64,000 nucleotides of DNA, from NCBI RefSeq assembly GCF_022682495.2, contig NC_071393.1:103434304-103498303 (forward strand), read 5' to 3'. Under the pieces are notes generated by a model. It worked only from the letters and a program-made list of their open reading frames with translations, did no database searches and was not told the origin of the DNA. Positions 46,460-57,685 of the stretch are shown here, in pieces (the stretch's first letter is position 1; each line of letters starts with the position of its first letter). Made by a program: the position numbers and the translations under genes. The stretch comes from Desmodus rotundus (taxonomy: Eukaryota; Chordata; Mammalia; Chiroptera; Phyllostomidae).

Positions 46460-46690
46460 TATGTATAGTGGTCACGTGCACAGGTTTTAGGATTAGAGAG
46501 ACCTGGGGTCTCAATTATGGCCCCATTACAAAGCAACAGTGTGCCATTTGGGAAAGCACTTAACCTCCCCAGTTTAAATTTACTGAAGGAAATGATATTG
46601 CAATTTCAAGGTGCTGTAAGGATTAAATGAGATAGTATATGTAAAACATTTAGCATGGGGCCTGGCGCATAGCCATACCAGCTAGCATTT
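46460..46690 (+). mobile_element. MIR SINE
   Basis: GGGAAAGCACTTAACCTCCC, AAGGATTAAATGAGATAGTA and TAGCATGGGGCCTGGCGCAT are MIR landmarks in plus order. Confidence 0.8.
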
Positions 46691-46890
46691 AGTGAGTCCC
46701 GTAGGCCAGGAATAGAGCCAAATGCTTTAAATGCATCGCTTCACCTAATCCTCAAAATAATCTTTCAGGAGTGCACGCATTTACTGTCTCCTCTATATGG
46801 GTGAGGAATCTGAGGTTTAGAGACATCAGGTAATTGGCCACAGGGAGCGGCAGAGCCAGGCTCCGAGTCCACACCTGGCTGATGCAGAGG
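46691..46890 (-). mobile_element. MIR SINE, opposite orientation
   Basis: Reverse-complement MIR: CACCTAATCCTCAAAATAAT, GTGAGGAATCTGAGGTTTAG, ATTGGCCACAGGGAGCGGCA. It abuts the plus-strand MIR before it, so two MIRs lie tail to tail. Confidence 0.8.
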
Positions 46891-46959
46891 TCTCATGCCG
46901 ACACCACATACGATGGAGTCACAGAGTAGTTACTTCAACTGAGAACCCACTATGTGCCT

Positions 46960-47090
46960 GGAGTCACAAATTCACAAATAACTCATTAGTATTTGTTACT
47001 AAAAAGCCGGTTTTGCCTCTCATTCTACAGATAAGGAAATGAAGGCATTAAGACATTGACAAGTTAGGGCTGGCTCCATGGGTCTGCAAC
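46960..47090 (-). mobile_element. Partial MIR SINE
   Basis: CATTCTACAGATAAGGAAAT followed by GAAGGCATTAAGACATTGA matches the reverse-complement MIR core. The remainder is weak. Confidence 0.5.
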
Positions 47091-47195
47091 CTGTGCGGCT
47101 ACAAGGACCCTGCGCTTAGAAGGACCCCGCGCTTCCATGCTCTGCTGTGGCCATCCTGAAATTCTTAAGCATCTTTGAAGAAGAGGCCCCAGATG

Positions 47196-47247
47196 TAGAT
47201 ACACAGATATAGATACATGGATATAGGTATAGATACATAGATATATT
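47196..47247 (+). repeat. Simple repeat (GATA/GATACA-rich)
   Basis: Imperfect array of AGATA, GATACA and GATATA units. Confidence 0.85.
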
Positions 47248-47249
47248 TT

Positions 47250-49139
47250 TTGCCCTGGGTCCCACAGATCAAGCAGGGAGTCCTGCCTTCAAACTTTTCC
47301 TCAGGACACCGCACTTCTGCTGACTGTTGGAATTAAAGCCAGATGAAGGGACCATTCCTTTTTCCGAAGGCAGTATTGGAAGCATCCTGCCTTTAGGATC
47401 TTAGAAACAGCAGCCCACCCATTGATGTTTGAACGTACTGCCTAATGACAACAGTCTTAGAACACGAATAGCATGATAATAGAGCTGGAGGTGGAAATTT
47501 AAAGAACAAAAACACCCATTTACATGGCATTGTTAAACCCCCTTAAAAAAAAGGAAACTCAGGTCAATGCCGCCCCCGTGTTCATGGTAATAATATCATA
47601 GATTTACTGTCAGAGAATAAGTGCACACAGATGTATTATACTGGCTGACATCACCCTACCCAGTAGAGCTCTGGAGAAATAAACCCAAACAGACAAGAAA
47701 ATAAGTGTTTATAGTGTCACTACGGTCAAGATGCTGGGCTTATTTTAACGGACGTTGTAGAGGAAGAACTTGCAGTTAGGTTTGTCTAATATTGATGGGG
47801 GAGAGCACTTAATCACTATCTCACCTTGGCGCAAAACACCAAGAATACCTCCAAACAGGTGTTCATCTGTCGTCATCTCTAGGGGTTTGTACTTCTTTTC
47901 TCTTACCACAGGCAGGGTCCCTTTAAGTGGCAGGGAAGAGAGGCTACTGCCCACCCAAGGCTCCCGTCCTTGTAGCATGCAATCCAAAGGAAAAGAGACC
48001 ATCTCTCTCCCAGCCTCCCTATATCAAATCAGTGGAAAGGCTCTGATTAGCCCTACAGTGTTTGTGTGTTAGACCAATCAGTGTGAACAGGGGAGTAGTG
48101 ATGCTGTGATTGGCCAGTTTTGGGTCACATGCCCAGCTGTGTAACCAGAAGTAGGTGGACACTCTGGCAGATTAGGATGCTCCATTTATTTATCCCTCAT
48201 TGTTTATCTGAAATTTAAATTGAGCTGGGAGCTCTGGGGTGGTTTTTTGGGGGGTTGGGGGTTGGCAACACTTCTAGAACACAAGGGAGGGAGAGGGAGC
48301 AGTTTCCAAGAAAAGAAAGAGCTGTGGACTAACAAAAAGAATATTTCTTAAAGACAAAGTTCAGCTCAGTCCTATTGCTTTTATATTTAGGCTCAAAAGG
48401 CTAGATCTCAGTCCCAAGTTCCAGAGGGAAATGCTGAGTTCCAGTCACAGACCCACTTTGATGATTAAACACTTCACTTGTGAGGTAACATAACTAGCCA
48501 TTTGGAACTCTAAATTATGTTTGTCACCAGTTTCTATGTTCAAAAGCTATTAAAATTCTACCTAAAACTTTAAATTTATTTCTCTATTCAAATGAATATC
48601 AATGAATCCAAACAGATCACAATGCTTATGTCATTTATGCATTTGGGTTTATATTAAAAGTTCAATATAACATTTTGGTTTTAAATGGAATGAAAAAGCT
48701 AGTTTGATTGATTGATTGATTTAAAACCAGGATATACTTTTTTAAAATGTTGAATCAAAAAAGTACATGTCTTACCAAAGACGTACACAGTCAAATAATT
48801 TTGAAGAAATTAATCCAGTTAATAAAAAAATATTTAAGGGAATTCTAGCCAATGACTCAGATATTGAAAATAATATCAAATAGAATTAAATTATTATAGA
48901 AAAGGAAAATTTGGATGGCTTCCTGCCATCCAAAATATGGCTTCAACATATTGTTGAAATGTAATTTATTCTTGAAAATCAGTCTCAGCATTGTGACCTT
49001 ATATATATATAAAAGGTATATATAAAAATGAAGATAAAAAATTTTCCTTTCTTCCTCTCCCAATCTTATGACCATGCCTTTGCCCTCCCTTAGACTCTCA
49101 TCCTCATGTAAAACATGACAAAAATGTAGGAAAACAATC
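47250..49139. other. Unassigned sequence; CCAAT-motif cluster at 48040-48160
   Basis: Contains CCAATCAG (48074-48081) and GATTGGCC (48108-48115) within 45 bp, with a further diverged GATTAGCC upstream. This resembles an old interspersed repeat with repeated ATTGGCC units, so a promoter reading is not warranted. A (TTGA)n array lies at 48703-48721. No gene recognised. Confidence 0.35.
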
Positions 49140-49510
49140 GAGAACAGCACTATCCATGGGTTATGGTGAGAGCCAAAGTAAAATCTTCTAGTAGCCACAT
49201 TAAAAAGGAATAGGTGAGAGCAACTTAACAGTATATTTTACTTAACCTAATATGTTTAAAATTGTATTATTTCAACTTATAATCACCAGAAAATTACTAT
49301 TTTTTAAATTTTTATTGTTATTCAATTACAGTTGTATGCCTTTTCTCCCCTTCCCCTAGAAAATTATTAAGGAGATATTTTACAGTCTCTTTATGCTTAC
49401 AACTTGAATACTAATTCAATTGAAAATATTAGATCTCACAAAATTTACAGTTGAAAAAGTAGATTCACATACCCAACTTGTTTCAAAAATATTTAGTAAT
49501 TTCTCAACTG
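49140..49510 (+). mobile_element. Ancient DNA transposon fragment split by a tiny LINE-1 tail
   Basis: TTCTAGTAGCCACATTAAAA, ATTTTACTTAACCTAATATG and ATTATTTCAACTTATAATCA, continuing after the insertion with AATTATTAAGGAGATATTTT, match an old mammalian hAT-like repeat recalled by pattern. Strand convention uncertain. Confidence 0.5.
49297..49357 (-). mobile_element. 61-bp LINE-1 3' tail insertion with 9-bp target-site duplication
   Basis: The minus strand holds only the last bases of a bat-type LINE-1 3'UTR (reverse complement of TTATTCAATTACAGTTGTAT) plus a short A-rich tail. AGAAAATTA is repeated at both edges (49288-49296, 49358-49366). Extreme 5' truncation. Confidence 0.75.
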
Positions 49511-49519
49511 AATTTAATT

Positions 49520-49890
49520 TTCTTTTAGGATATGTATCTGTTAGGGTCCACTCAGGAGACAAAACCACATCGGTATTTGAACAGAGAAAATTTAATTCAA
49601 GAACTGTTAGCTATATAAAATTATTAACTAGGTAAAATATATATATATATAAGCAAGTAAAAATAAAACCTATTTGCTTTCACAGACAGCAACTGCAGGA
49701 AGCAGCTACAACTGCTAGAGCTGGGGACACAAAGGAAAGGGGTGGAATTTGTAAAACTGGGAAACTTAAAGGTGGGGCCTGTGGAGGTGAAATCCAACCC
49801 TTACAGGAGCGGCACTGCTTGCCCAGTCCTGTGTCAGCACTTCCAGGATTTCTGATGAGCCACAGTAGACCTGTTCCATACATTTGCTAA
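49520..49890 (+). mobile_element. Unresolved old interspersed repeat
   Basis: TGTTAGGGTCCACTCAGGAG, AGAGAAAATTTAATTCAAGA and a later GAAGCAGCTACAACTGCTAG read like a dispersed mammalian repeat of LTR type, but I cannot name it. A (TA)n run lies at about 49636-49652. Confidence 0.35.
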
Positions 49891-50077
49891 CGTTATAATA
49901 ACAGAACTAATACATTTTTACATGGCAGCTGAAAGGAGTCTAAACTATGCATAGACACAGAATTAAAAGTATTACACTGATAAAGAGATGGAATACAAGT
50001 TATTAAAACGTTCATGGTAGAAGATCCACACCAAAACTGCATTCTTCAGTTTTAGACACTGATAGATGATCATCTAA

Positions 50078-50275
50078 GCCAGGAATCAGCAAACTTCGGC
50101 CTGTGGGCCAAATCCTTCCTGCTATCTGTTTTCGTAAGTAAAGTTTTATTGGAACACAGCCATGCTCCTTCATTCATGTATTCTCCATGGCTGCTTTTTC
50201 ACTACAAGGGCAGTCCTGTGAAGCCTAACACATATACTATTTTGCTCTTAATAAAAGGTTTGCAGAACCCTGATC
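50078..50275 (+). mobile_element. hAT-Charlie-type MITE-like element
   Basis: Starts CCAGGAATCAGCAAACTTCGG and ends GGTTTGCAGAACCCTGA, an inverted pair of CAGGG..GCAAAC-type termini. The interior has GTAAAGTTTTATTGGAACAC and CATGGCTGCTTTTTCACTAC, well-known landmarks of a small mammalian hAT element. About 200 bp and non-coding. Confidence 0.8.
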
Positions 50276-51089
50276 TAAACCTTTGCTGAAATAAATGTTT
50301 TTGCTCATTCGAACATAATACTAGTAGCAAAGCATTTCCTGGTATGTCAGACAATACATGTCCCTTCAGTGCACAATCCAATCAAAACTGTGACACATGC
50401 CAAAACCTGTTTTTTAATGTTGGTTTCCTTTAAGCTTTCTCAAAATCTTAGGAACTGCAAAGAGTCAGCAAGCATATGATTAAGAAGAGCCTGACTACTG
50501 GCATTCTCCCCTCTAAATTCTGTAGTACATAGTTTTTAACAGAATATAATCTAAATTTGATACTTCAGTATATGCATGCTAAGATTTCATTGATCTCTTT
50601 CTTGTGCTGTTTGATTGAACTTTCATAAAGGATCAAGAACCCAATTCTGTGGACTAATGAGGTAAGAGTCTCCCTGATTGCATACGGGTGAAATCGACAA
50701 ATGGCGGCATAAACTCAGATTCTATTAGTAATAATAGCTAACTTTGCGGAGAACTCAAAATGTTTCAGGCACTGCATTGGGCAGTTTACTTGGATTATGT
50801 AGTGTTAGGTTAGTAGAAAAACAAAACAACTGCATTTTCTTTATAAGGAAAAAATCTAAAAATGAAGCTTAAAAGAAAAAAGAGAGAAATGTTTAGAGTT
50901 GGAGAGGGAAATGCTACTTTTTAACCTGTGTGTGGTAACATTCAAGGAGAGTTCATCAGGAGGAAATAAGCTGTGTGAGTCTTAAACTCGTAAAAGAGAT
51001 CTAGAAAAGAGTTAGAGGTTTATGTGCATTTAGCGAAGTAGGGAAAGAAGGTCAGAATGTAGAAGAACATACACATTGAAGGATTGGTG
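50276..51089. other. Unassigned sequence
   Basis: No feature recognised. Confidence 0.45.
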
Positions 51090-51430
51090 GTCGTGGAGGA
51101 AGGAAAACTAGGAATTTGGTTAGCAGCCATGTCACGTGATACCAAAGAATTTTTGTTAATTTTGTCAGTTGTGACAATGGTATGTTATATTTTAAATATC
51201 CTTATCTGTTAGATATAAATATTGAAGTATTTGTGAGTGACATCATATAATGACTGAAATTTGATTTGAAATACTCCGGATTTTTTTAAAGGTGCATGTG
51301 TAGTAGGGGCAAGTGACATGGGTGGAATAAATTTGACAAAGTTCTTGAAGTTTAATGAGTACATTGGGGTACTACCTACTCGACTTTTGTGCATGTTTGA
51401 AAATATCCAGAATGAAAACAAAATTAAAAA
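51090..51430 (+). mobile_element. Old LINE-1 3'UTR fragment
   Basis: Plus-strand order: GTTGTGACAATGGTATGTTA, CCTTATCTGTTAGATATAAA, ATTGAAGTATTTGTGAGTGA, GAAATACTCCGG, CTTTTGTGCATGTTTGAAAA and a final ATGAAAACAAAATTAAAA. Confidence 0.7.
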
Positions 51431-51934
51431 GCTAAATTATTAGCACAGACTTCCAGCTGAAGAAAAAAATGTTTATGCTCATCGTTTTGGTATGAATGGA
51501 CACTGTCCAAGTTTGCTACAGTGAACAGTTACTGTCCTTTAGGAATATCCGAGTGGCACAAATACATATCTGGGCCTTTTTAGTTTGACCTGTAGCTATA
51601 CACAGATTTTTGAAAAGCTATACAGAGATTTTGGAACATAGTGAGGAAAATCATAGAGTGAAAACAGACTGTGAGGAGATGTTGTGGGAAGTAATACATC
51701 TGAAAAGCCTAAATAAATAAATCACAACATCTCGCATGCTCTCTGGAAGGTAAGAATGACCCAGACCTCCAGGCTCCCTAAGAAGAAATAAGGGTCACCC
51801 AACTTCCTGCATGTCCAAAGGGGAGCTTACGGAGAAAGAAGGAATCACGAGCACTTCTTCATGTTGAGTTTCTTCCAGTATGCTGGAGGTCTGAATCCTA
51901 CAAGGAGGTGTCCTCCGAGTTTCCGTTAGGCATG
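51431..51934. other. Unassigned sequence
   Basis: No feature recognised. Confidence 0.45.
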
Positions 51935-52080
51935 ACTTGCTCATCACCCTTGCTCCACACCTGTCCTGCCCATTGCTGTCTAAGTCTCACGGGGACAGGG
52001 ATAGTGCTTGTGGGATTACTACGTCACCCCGCCCCCTCTATTGTGCCTGGCAGACAGTAAGTGCTCAATGACTAAGATTT
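51935..52080 (+). mobile_element. LINE-2 3' end
   Basis: CTAAGTCTCACGGGGACAGG and TGTGCCTGGCAGACAGTAAG with TGCTCAATGACTAAG give the LINE-2 3' terminal order. Confidence 0.65.
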
Positions 52081-54383
52081 GACTAATAGAGTGCCTTTTT
52101 TGTTCTAAAATTACTTCCCAATCTTCTCTAGCCCACTCTATATGATAAAGGTTTGTTTTTATTGAGAAATGTCAAATAAAGGCTTTACACCCCCTGAAGA
52201 TTAAATACTAAAATCCCCACCACAATGTTTTTGTTCTTAGGGGACTGCATGCATTCAAAGGACGTTTTTAATGCCTAGTAATGCTCTAGGAAGTTAGCCA
52301 GGAACTCCACCATCACCTGGGAGTTTGGAAACCTTGAGAACTTTTCTCCTGGTGTGTTTAAGAGCATCAAGCTCATTCTGCACGAGGAATGTACTGGCTT
52401 ACGCTGACATTTTTGTCTCTCCCCACCTCCGCCCTTAAGTAACACTGCGGTTTCTTTTCAGGGTCACACACGATTCCAGCAGCCTTTTTGGTGTGGGGAA
52501 GATCACGCTACATGCTTCCTTCAGCTCTTGCGGCTCTAATAAGAGACAATCCCGACACACAGTATAGTTTCTCAGCAGGATAAAAGCTAGTTTCTATAAA
52601 GTAATATTTCTCTCTTGAGAAAGTATAGTTTGTAACTCTGGTGCTATCAAATTTCCAGGTCATCTTTGCTCGCTGGGAAAAAGAAGACTTACAAAGAGAA
52701 ATTGCTCCCTGGAGGGAGAAGAAGGCGACGATTGCCCCCCCAAGCTGACCCCATGTCCTGGAAGCATGGCTACAGTGGGCTACAGGGAGGCTGCCGAGCT
52801 GTTGGGCACAGGAGGTTTGGGTGACCACAGAAGGAAAGATCCCTTAAATGGAATGACTCACATGGCCCTTCTGCACAGCTTTCCAACTGACCAACGCAGC
52901 CATCCACCGTGCTCCGCTCATTTTCAAGGTGCTGAAGTGGCTCAGCGGATTAATAGGCTGCTGCACTGGCTTTCTCAAATGTGCTTGCACAGAATTATTT
53001 AATGTCATTTTCAAGGGCAAGGGGAAAGAGATCTGATAGCCCTGCCGGTGAGCAGAGGATAATAACAACATAAAATGCAGCCCCAGCCCTTACCACCAAA
53101 CAGGGAGAACACTGCATGGGAGAATGGTGCCCTCCCGTCGGCTCTGTTCTGCACTCTGCATTTGAGCTCTCCGCTCCCCCACTTCCACCCTACTGGGTCC
53201 CAACAAGGGAAACAGAGGAGGGAGCTGTACTAAGGAAAGGTCCATTTCCCTTGAACACAAGCTCACAAAGTACATCCCTGCTTGCACTTCCAGCCCCAGT
53301 CCAGCCAGGAGAACACTTCACGTCAACATCTTTGTGACCTTTGGAGTTTGCCGTGATTTCTCAAAAGTCTAGACAGACCTAGTAAAGGGAGAAAAGTATC
53401 ACTTGGCTTAGAGTTGCGTCCTGGATAGCTGATTCAGGTTGAGGTTTACATCATTATTTGGTCATATTTACCAAATGTCTTACCTGCTCTATTATCTGTT
53501 TTTTCAGATGTGTGCTGGTTTTGATTTTTAATTGCTCTTATTTACCAAATGTCTTATTCATTATATTATCTGGTTTTTCAGAGGCACCCTCTTTTTTATT
53601 TTACTGTAAAGAAAGGCCAACAAAATTGGTGACTAGCTTCATAATCCAAGAATTGCCATCAAGCACCCTGTGCACCTCGAGCTGACGGACTCCATGGCTG
53701 TGCCTGGTGTCTCTTTAAGTCTCCATCCTTATAATCAGTGCTTTTTATAAGAACTAAAGAATGTGCCTTTAAAAGGAAATTGTACATACCAGCAATTTAT
53801 TTGATAAGGCTCATCTTCTAAAAACAAACACGCAGACAAATAAACCTTTGGAATCTTTTGTACCTTAAAAAAGTTATATATATATTGGCACTTAAACTTC
53901 TAAAATGACCCATGCGAGCAGGTGTATCTTAATATGTCTAAGGGAGGAGGTAACGATAGAAAATATCTCCAAAAAGTTTTAAGACAATGATAGATTAAAT
54001 GACTATAATATACTTCATAATATTTTGAATGTTTACATTTGATATTTTGCCATTCTTTTTCTCACTCAAATACTGGACGGAAGAATATTTTGGCTTTTCT
54101 ATTCTCCTCTAAGAAAGTCTAGGCTGCTTTACCTGTGGCCAGGCACAGAATGAACTAGAACTCTGTAATAACATAGTTCACTGTAGAAATTCAGATGTGC
54201 TATGGGACAAATTGTGTCCAACAAAAAATCATAACATGGAGAAAAAGCCTAATCTAGCAGAATGTATGCTTATTTACTTGGTTTCCTCCTAAGGCTTTTA
54301 CTTCCTTTTTACACTATACTCTCTTGGGCCAACTGCATGATCATTTGAGTATCAATCAGTACTCAAATTATCTAAAATCTATA
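52081..54383. other. Unassigned sequence with a 74-bp spaced direct repeat
   Basis: No transposon recognised. The only internal structure is the pair of 44-bp repeats at 53465-53582. Frames on both strands around 52500-53340 show no recognisable protein. Confidence 0.4.
53465..53582 (+). repeat. Two 44-bp direct repeats (37/44 identical)
   Basis: Copies at 53465-53508 and 53539-53582 both begin TATTTACCAAATGTCTTA and end in TTTTTCAGA, a form that also looks like a splice acceptor tract. The 30-bp spacer is unique. Probably a diverged tandem duplication of a 74-bp unit. Confidence 0.85.
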
Positions 54384-55054
54384 TTCATCTGTCCAGAAAG
54401 TATCCAGCCACGTACTATGAAAAACAGAGACATTTATTGAAGAAGATACGAAAAACACTGTACACAGGACAATGACACCTCAGTGTCCTTCTAAGGAGGC
54501 ACCTTGGAACCTTATAGTTCCCCAAACTGCCATCAGCTGCCCCATCTTATTTTCCTTAATCTCATCGATGGTCTGAAATCTCTTCTCTTTCAAAGGTGAT
54601 TTTAGTTTTGGGAAAAGCCAGAAGTTGCAGGGCACCAAATCTGGGCTGTAGGGGGCTGAGTCACCTGAGTGATTTGATGTTTCACAAAAAAACTGCGAGA
54701 GACGTGATGCACGAGCTGGCGCATTGTCGTGTTAAAGCTGCCAATCACCAGTTGCCCATAGCTGCAGCCTTCTTAATCACCCACATAACTTCTGCAGTGG
54801 GATGTTCAAGCTTAACGCAAAATTTGATGCAGATTCATTGTTCTACTCTCTCAGTCATTTTGAATGTGACAGCCACACAGTGCCCATGCTCACTCAGTGG
54901 GCATCTACCGCCCCCACTGCCTGGTACAGTGAAGTTGCCATTGTTCATGCAGGCACATTCCAGTCCACTCTCCTTGGCTGCCAGGTTACATCAAAGTCAG
55001 ACAAACCATTCTGGTTTTATTAACATCAGTTGGACTTTTTCTGGACAGACCTCG
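54384..55054 (-). mobile_element. Mariner (Tc1/mariner) element with internal deletion
   Basis: About 670 bp bounded by inverted termini sharing CTGTCCAGAAA (54389-54399; reverse complement ending at 55048), next to TA dinucleotides. On the minus strand it carries the start and the end of a mariner transposase with the middle missing. Complete mariners are about 1.3 kb, so roughly half is deleted. Non-autonomous and inactive. Confidence 0.85.
54480..54858 (-). pseudogene. Mariner transposase remnant, internally deleted
   Basis: The minus strand starts ATG (54858-54856) with MTERVEQ, then an in-frame stop. About 35 codons of the N-terminal region pass, by a deletion junction, into the catalytic C-terminus: DNAPA (54728-54714, second catalytic Asp), YSPD (54650-54639), then LVPCNFWLFPKLK. 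The last catalytic aspartate of the D,D34D triad is Asn here (AAC, 54626-54624), and 33 instead of 34 residues separate the pair, with a locally shifted frame between them. It ends at a TGA (54482-54480). The middle, including the first catalytic Asp and most of the DNA-binding domain, is absent. It cannot transpose. Confidence 0.85.
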
Positions 55055-55100
55055 TATATATATTATATGTTATATATAATATTATGTATATATTATGAAT
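55055..55100. repeat. AT-rich simple repeat beside the mariner end
   Basis: TATATATATTATATG-type sequence adjoining the TA target at the mariner right end. Confidence 0.8.
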
Positions 55101-55435
55101 TTATAGGTCCTTACAGTTTCTTTGAGCACCTTTCATGAATTCACAACCCATAGCTGTGTGTATATTCAATTATTAAAAAGATCTTTTAGATTACTCTGTT
55201 TTAAAGCTATTTAAGAACCAATTGTTCTTGCAGGCAAAATTAATAAGAAATAGCTTCACAATAGCAGTTTAACAAGGTAGAGGTCTACGTGGTTAAATAA
55301 CAAATGGATCAAAGAATTCCTCCTCCTGCCCCTGCCCCTAAATGTTTTCTTTTTACTATAAGGCTTCATATCACCTAGCAGTTTCCACAGAAAGACCAAA
55401 GTCTCCATACTTTCACATGTTCACATTTAACTCAC

Positions 55436-55640
55436 TTCAACAAATATTCACCTAGGCTTGGCCCTGGGGTTCAAAGATGAATGAAACATGGTTCTTCTTC
55501 AAGGAGCTAACAATCTGAAAGGAAATCAGTAAACAGACAGTCAACCATGTAACAGTATAATAACTACAAAACTGTCAGCATGGACAAAAGGCTCTGGGAG
55601 TGCATAAGAGCAAATAATCAGTTCCCCTGGAGAGTGTGTG
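55436..55640 (-). mobile_element. LINE-2 fragment
   Basis: CAACAAATATTCACCTAGGC, CTTCAAGGAGCTAACAATCTG and AAACAGACAGTCAACCATG follow the reverse-complement LINE-2 3' end and the block upstream of it. Confidence 0.65.
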
Positions 55641-56067
55641 GAGAGATCTTGGATTCACTTTACTGGCTACTTCCTGATATTAAATTTCCCCTTTGGGTGG
55701 GATTGTAAGGGATTGTTCCCCACTTCAATTCCAAGGATGAGTCTTCATACAGGTAAGCCACTCCGAGACCCTTTTCAAGTGATTAGCTCAAAGATGGTCA
55801 AGATCCATTAATTTCATGGCTATAGGACTGGTTCAAAGAACCTAAACTGGTCTGGTCAGAGGGAAACCTAGGACTTAGTTTGAAAAGTTCCCCCACCCAC
55901 CTCCCATTCTCTTTCTATCATGAGTCTTCTCGGTCTCCTTTGCTGGTTCCCCTCTTCTCCCAGGGCTCTTGGTTTTGGGGGCCCCATGAATCAGAGTTTT
56001 GTCTTCTTCTCTTCCCATCTAGAGATGTTAGGGGGAGGGAAGAGTAACAGCTCCTACCCTCCTCAGT
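55641..56067. other. Unassigned sequence
   Basis: No repeat named with confidence. Confidence 0.45.
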
Positions 56068-56155
56068 GGGTCGCTAATGATTAACTAAAATAATGTGCGC
56101 CCGTTGCCAAGCACAGGGCTAGTCCAAAGTAAGTCTTCAGAAAACGTTAACTGTT
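56068..56155 (+). mobile_element. MIR SINE 3' part
   Basis: GATTAACTAAAATAATGTGC and CCAAGCACAGGGCTAGTCC match the MIR 3' end. Confidence 0.55.
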
Positions 56156-56784
56156 TCATGCAGCTCCCAGCCACCTGCCACCTCGGCAGGCTGCTTCCTG
56201 AGGAAAGCCAAGCAGAGGAGAAGTTGCAGCTGAAAATGGAGGCAACTGTTCCTGCTCAGGAGAGAGAGAACTGGTATTTGCTAATGCCATCCTACTCCCT
56301 GCCACAAGTGAGGCAAATCCTACCTCAAACTGGCTCCCAGCTGCTGGGGAGTCTGCTGGCGAGGGAAGGGCTGGCTTCGGGCAAAACTGTGGTGTGTGGA
56401 CATCCCCATGGGCCACCTCTCTCATAACTTCTTGTTATAACTCCTCTCATGACTTCCTAGAGGCCTCTTGACGTGATCCTGACACAGAGGAGGAGTGGCG
56501 GACCTTATCCTGCCCCTGCCCCTGCCCCTGCCCCAGGTCTCCTCAGAGAAGCTGGGGGCAGTCGTTCCCTAGCCTTATTTTTTTGGTCTATATTCTGTTC
56601 CCTCAACTCCTACACAGGTGGCTGAAGGCAAGCTGACCCACTAATTCTCAGTGAAGGAGACAATGGATTAATGCGGGAGCCCCCTCACAGCCTGGTAAAG
56701 GCTCATAAGTCTCTACGTACAGAGAGGAGCGTTCTCAGCTTTCAGGCACCAGGGTGAAGAGAAATATTTAAGGAGCTGAAGAAA
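56156..56784. other. Unassigned sequence with (TGCCCC)4
   Basis: A hexanucleotide minisatellite of four perfect TGCCCC units lies at 56511-56534. Otherwise nothing recognised. Overlapping frames at 56095-56427 on the two strands have no domain. Confidence 0.5.
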
Positions 56785-57060
56785 CTTTTGTAAGGTTAAA
56801 AGGGACCTTGAAGCTCATCTCTCTGGGAATTCAGAGCAATTCTGCTGGGTTTATTTATTTATTTATTTATAACCTTGGAGACTACACGATTTCCCTTGGT
56901 TCTGAAAAAAAAAAGTTTGAAACCCACCAACCTAATTCAGATCCCACACTTTTATGCAAAAGGAAACTGAGGACCAGAAAGGTTAAGCAGGCCAAACAAA
57001 GTCCCTCAGCCGAGTGAGGAGCAGAACCCAGGTCCTGCCCAGGCTCTTTCTGCCAAGCAC
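56785..57060 (-). mobile_element. MIR-family SINE with (TTTA)5
   Basis: GGGACCTTGAAGCTCATCTC, AGGAAACTGAGGACCAGAAAG, GGTTAAGCAGGCCAAACAAA and GCAGAACCCAGGTCC follow reverse-complement MIR-family order. A TTTA array sits inside at 56850-56870. Confidence 0.7.
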
Positions 57061-57459
57061 CCAGTTCTTGGAGGCTCTTGGGTCTCACTCAGGATGTGGC
57101 TGTGCTGGGAGAGGCAAATGGCTCAGACCCGTGGGAGACAGTGGGGTGGGCTGTCGAGCTGGAGCCTCCCCTGACCGGTTCTGACCCACCAGCTGAGTGG
57201 GGAAGGCCACTCTGACCTGTGGCCAAGAGCCCAGGGATGCCTGGATAGCTCAGGCCTCCGTGCCTGCCAGGGAGGCCCTTGGCCTTTAGCCATTCTGTAC
57301 CCATCACCACATCACCAGGGCAGAGTTTGTTCAGGAAACTCCACTTCCAAAAATGATTTTAGGAATAGACGTGAGAAGAATGTTGCATTTTCTAAAGAAC
57401 TCAGAGAGAGAGAGGATCAGCGATCTCTGTGGGGTGGATGGAATGAATGAACAGGTGAA
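57061..57459. other. Unassigned GC-richer sequence
   Basis: No repeat or exon recognised. Confidence 0.45.
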
Positions 57460-57685
57460 CACTATTGAGCGCCTGTTGTTTGCCAGTGACTCTGCAACGT
57501 GCTTTCCGAGTTCTCTTGTAATCTCCTCTGTACTCTGAGACCCAAACCTCCTGCAGAGGCAGGTGTTATCCCCACCGCATGTGGGAGGACACTAAGGGTC
57601 TGGGGGTTGAAGTGACTTGCCAAGTTTCACACCGGACTTGAACTTAGCTCCAACCCACTGACTGTAGTCGAGTGCCCCATTTACC
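57460..57685 (-). mobile_element. MIR SINE
   Basis: TTGAGCGCCTGTTGTTTGCC, CAGAGGCAGGTGTTATCCCC, GTGACTTGCCAAGTTTCACA and CTTGAACTTAGCTCCAACC follow the reverse-complement MIR order over its full length. Confidence 0.8.

Noticed and set aside
48040..48160. Cluster of CCAAT boxes as a promoter
   Set aside because: The repeated ATTGGCC-like units resemble an old interspersed repeat, and no TATA box, CpG island or exon is nearby.
54596..55138. 180-codon plus-strand frame
   Set aside because: Antisense to the mariner remnant; the real signal (DNAPA, YSPD) is on the minus strand.
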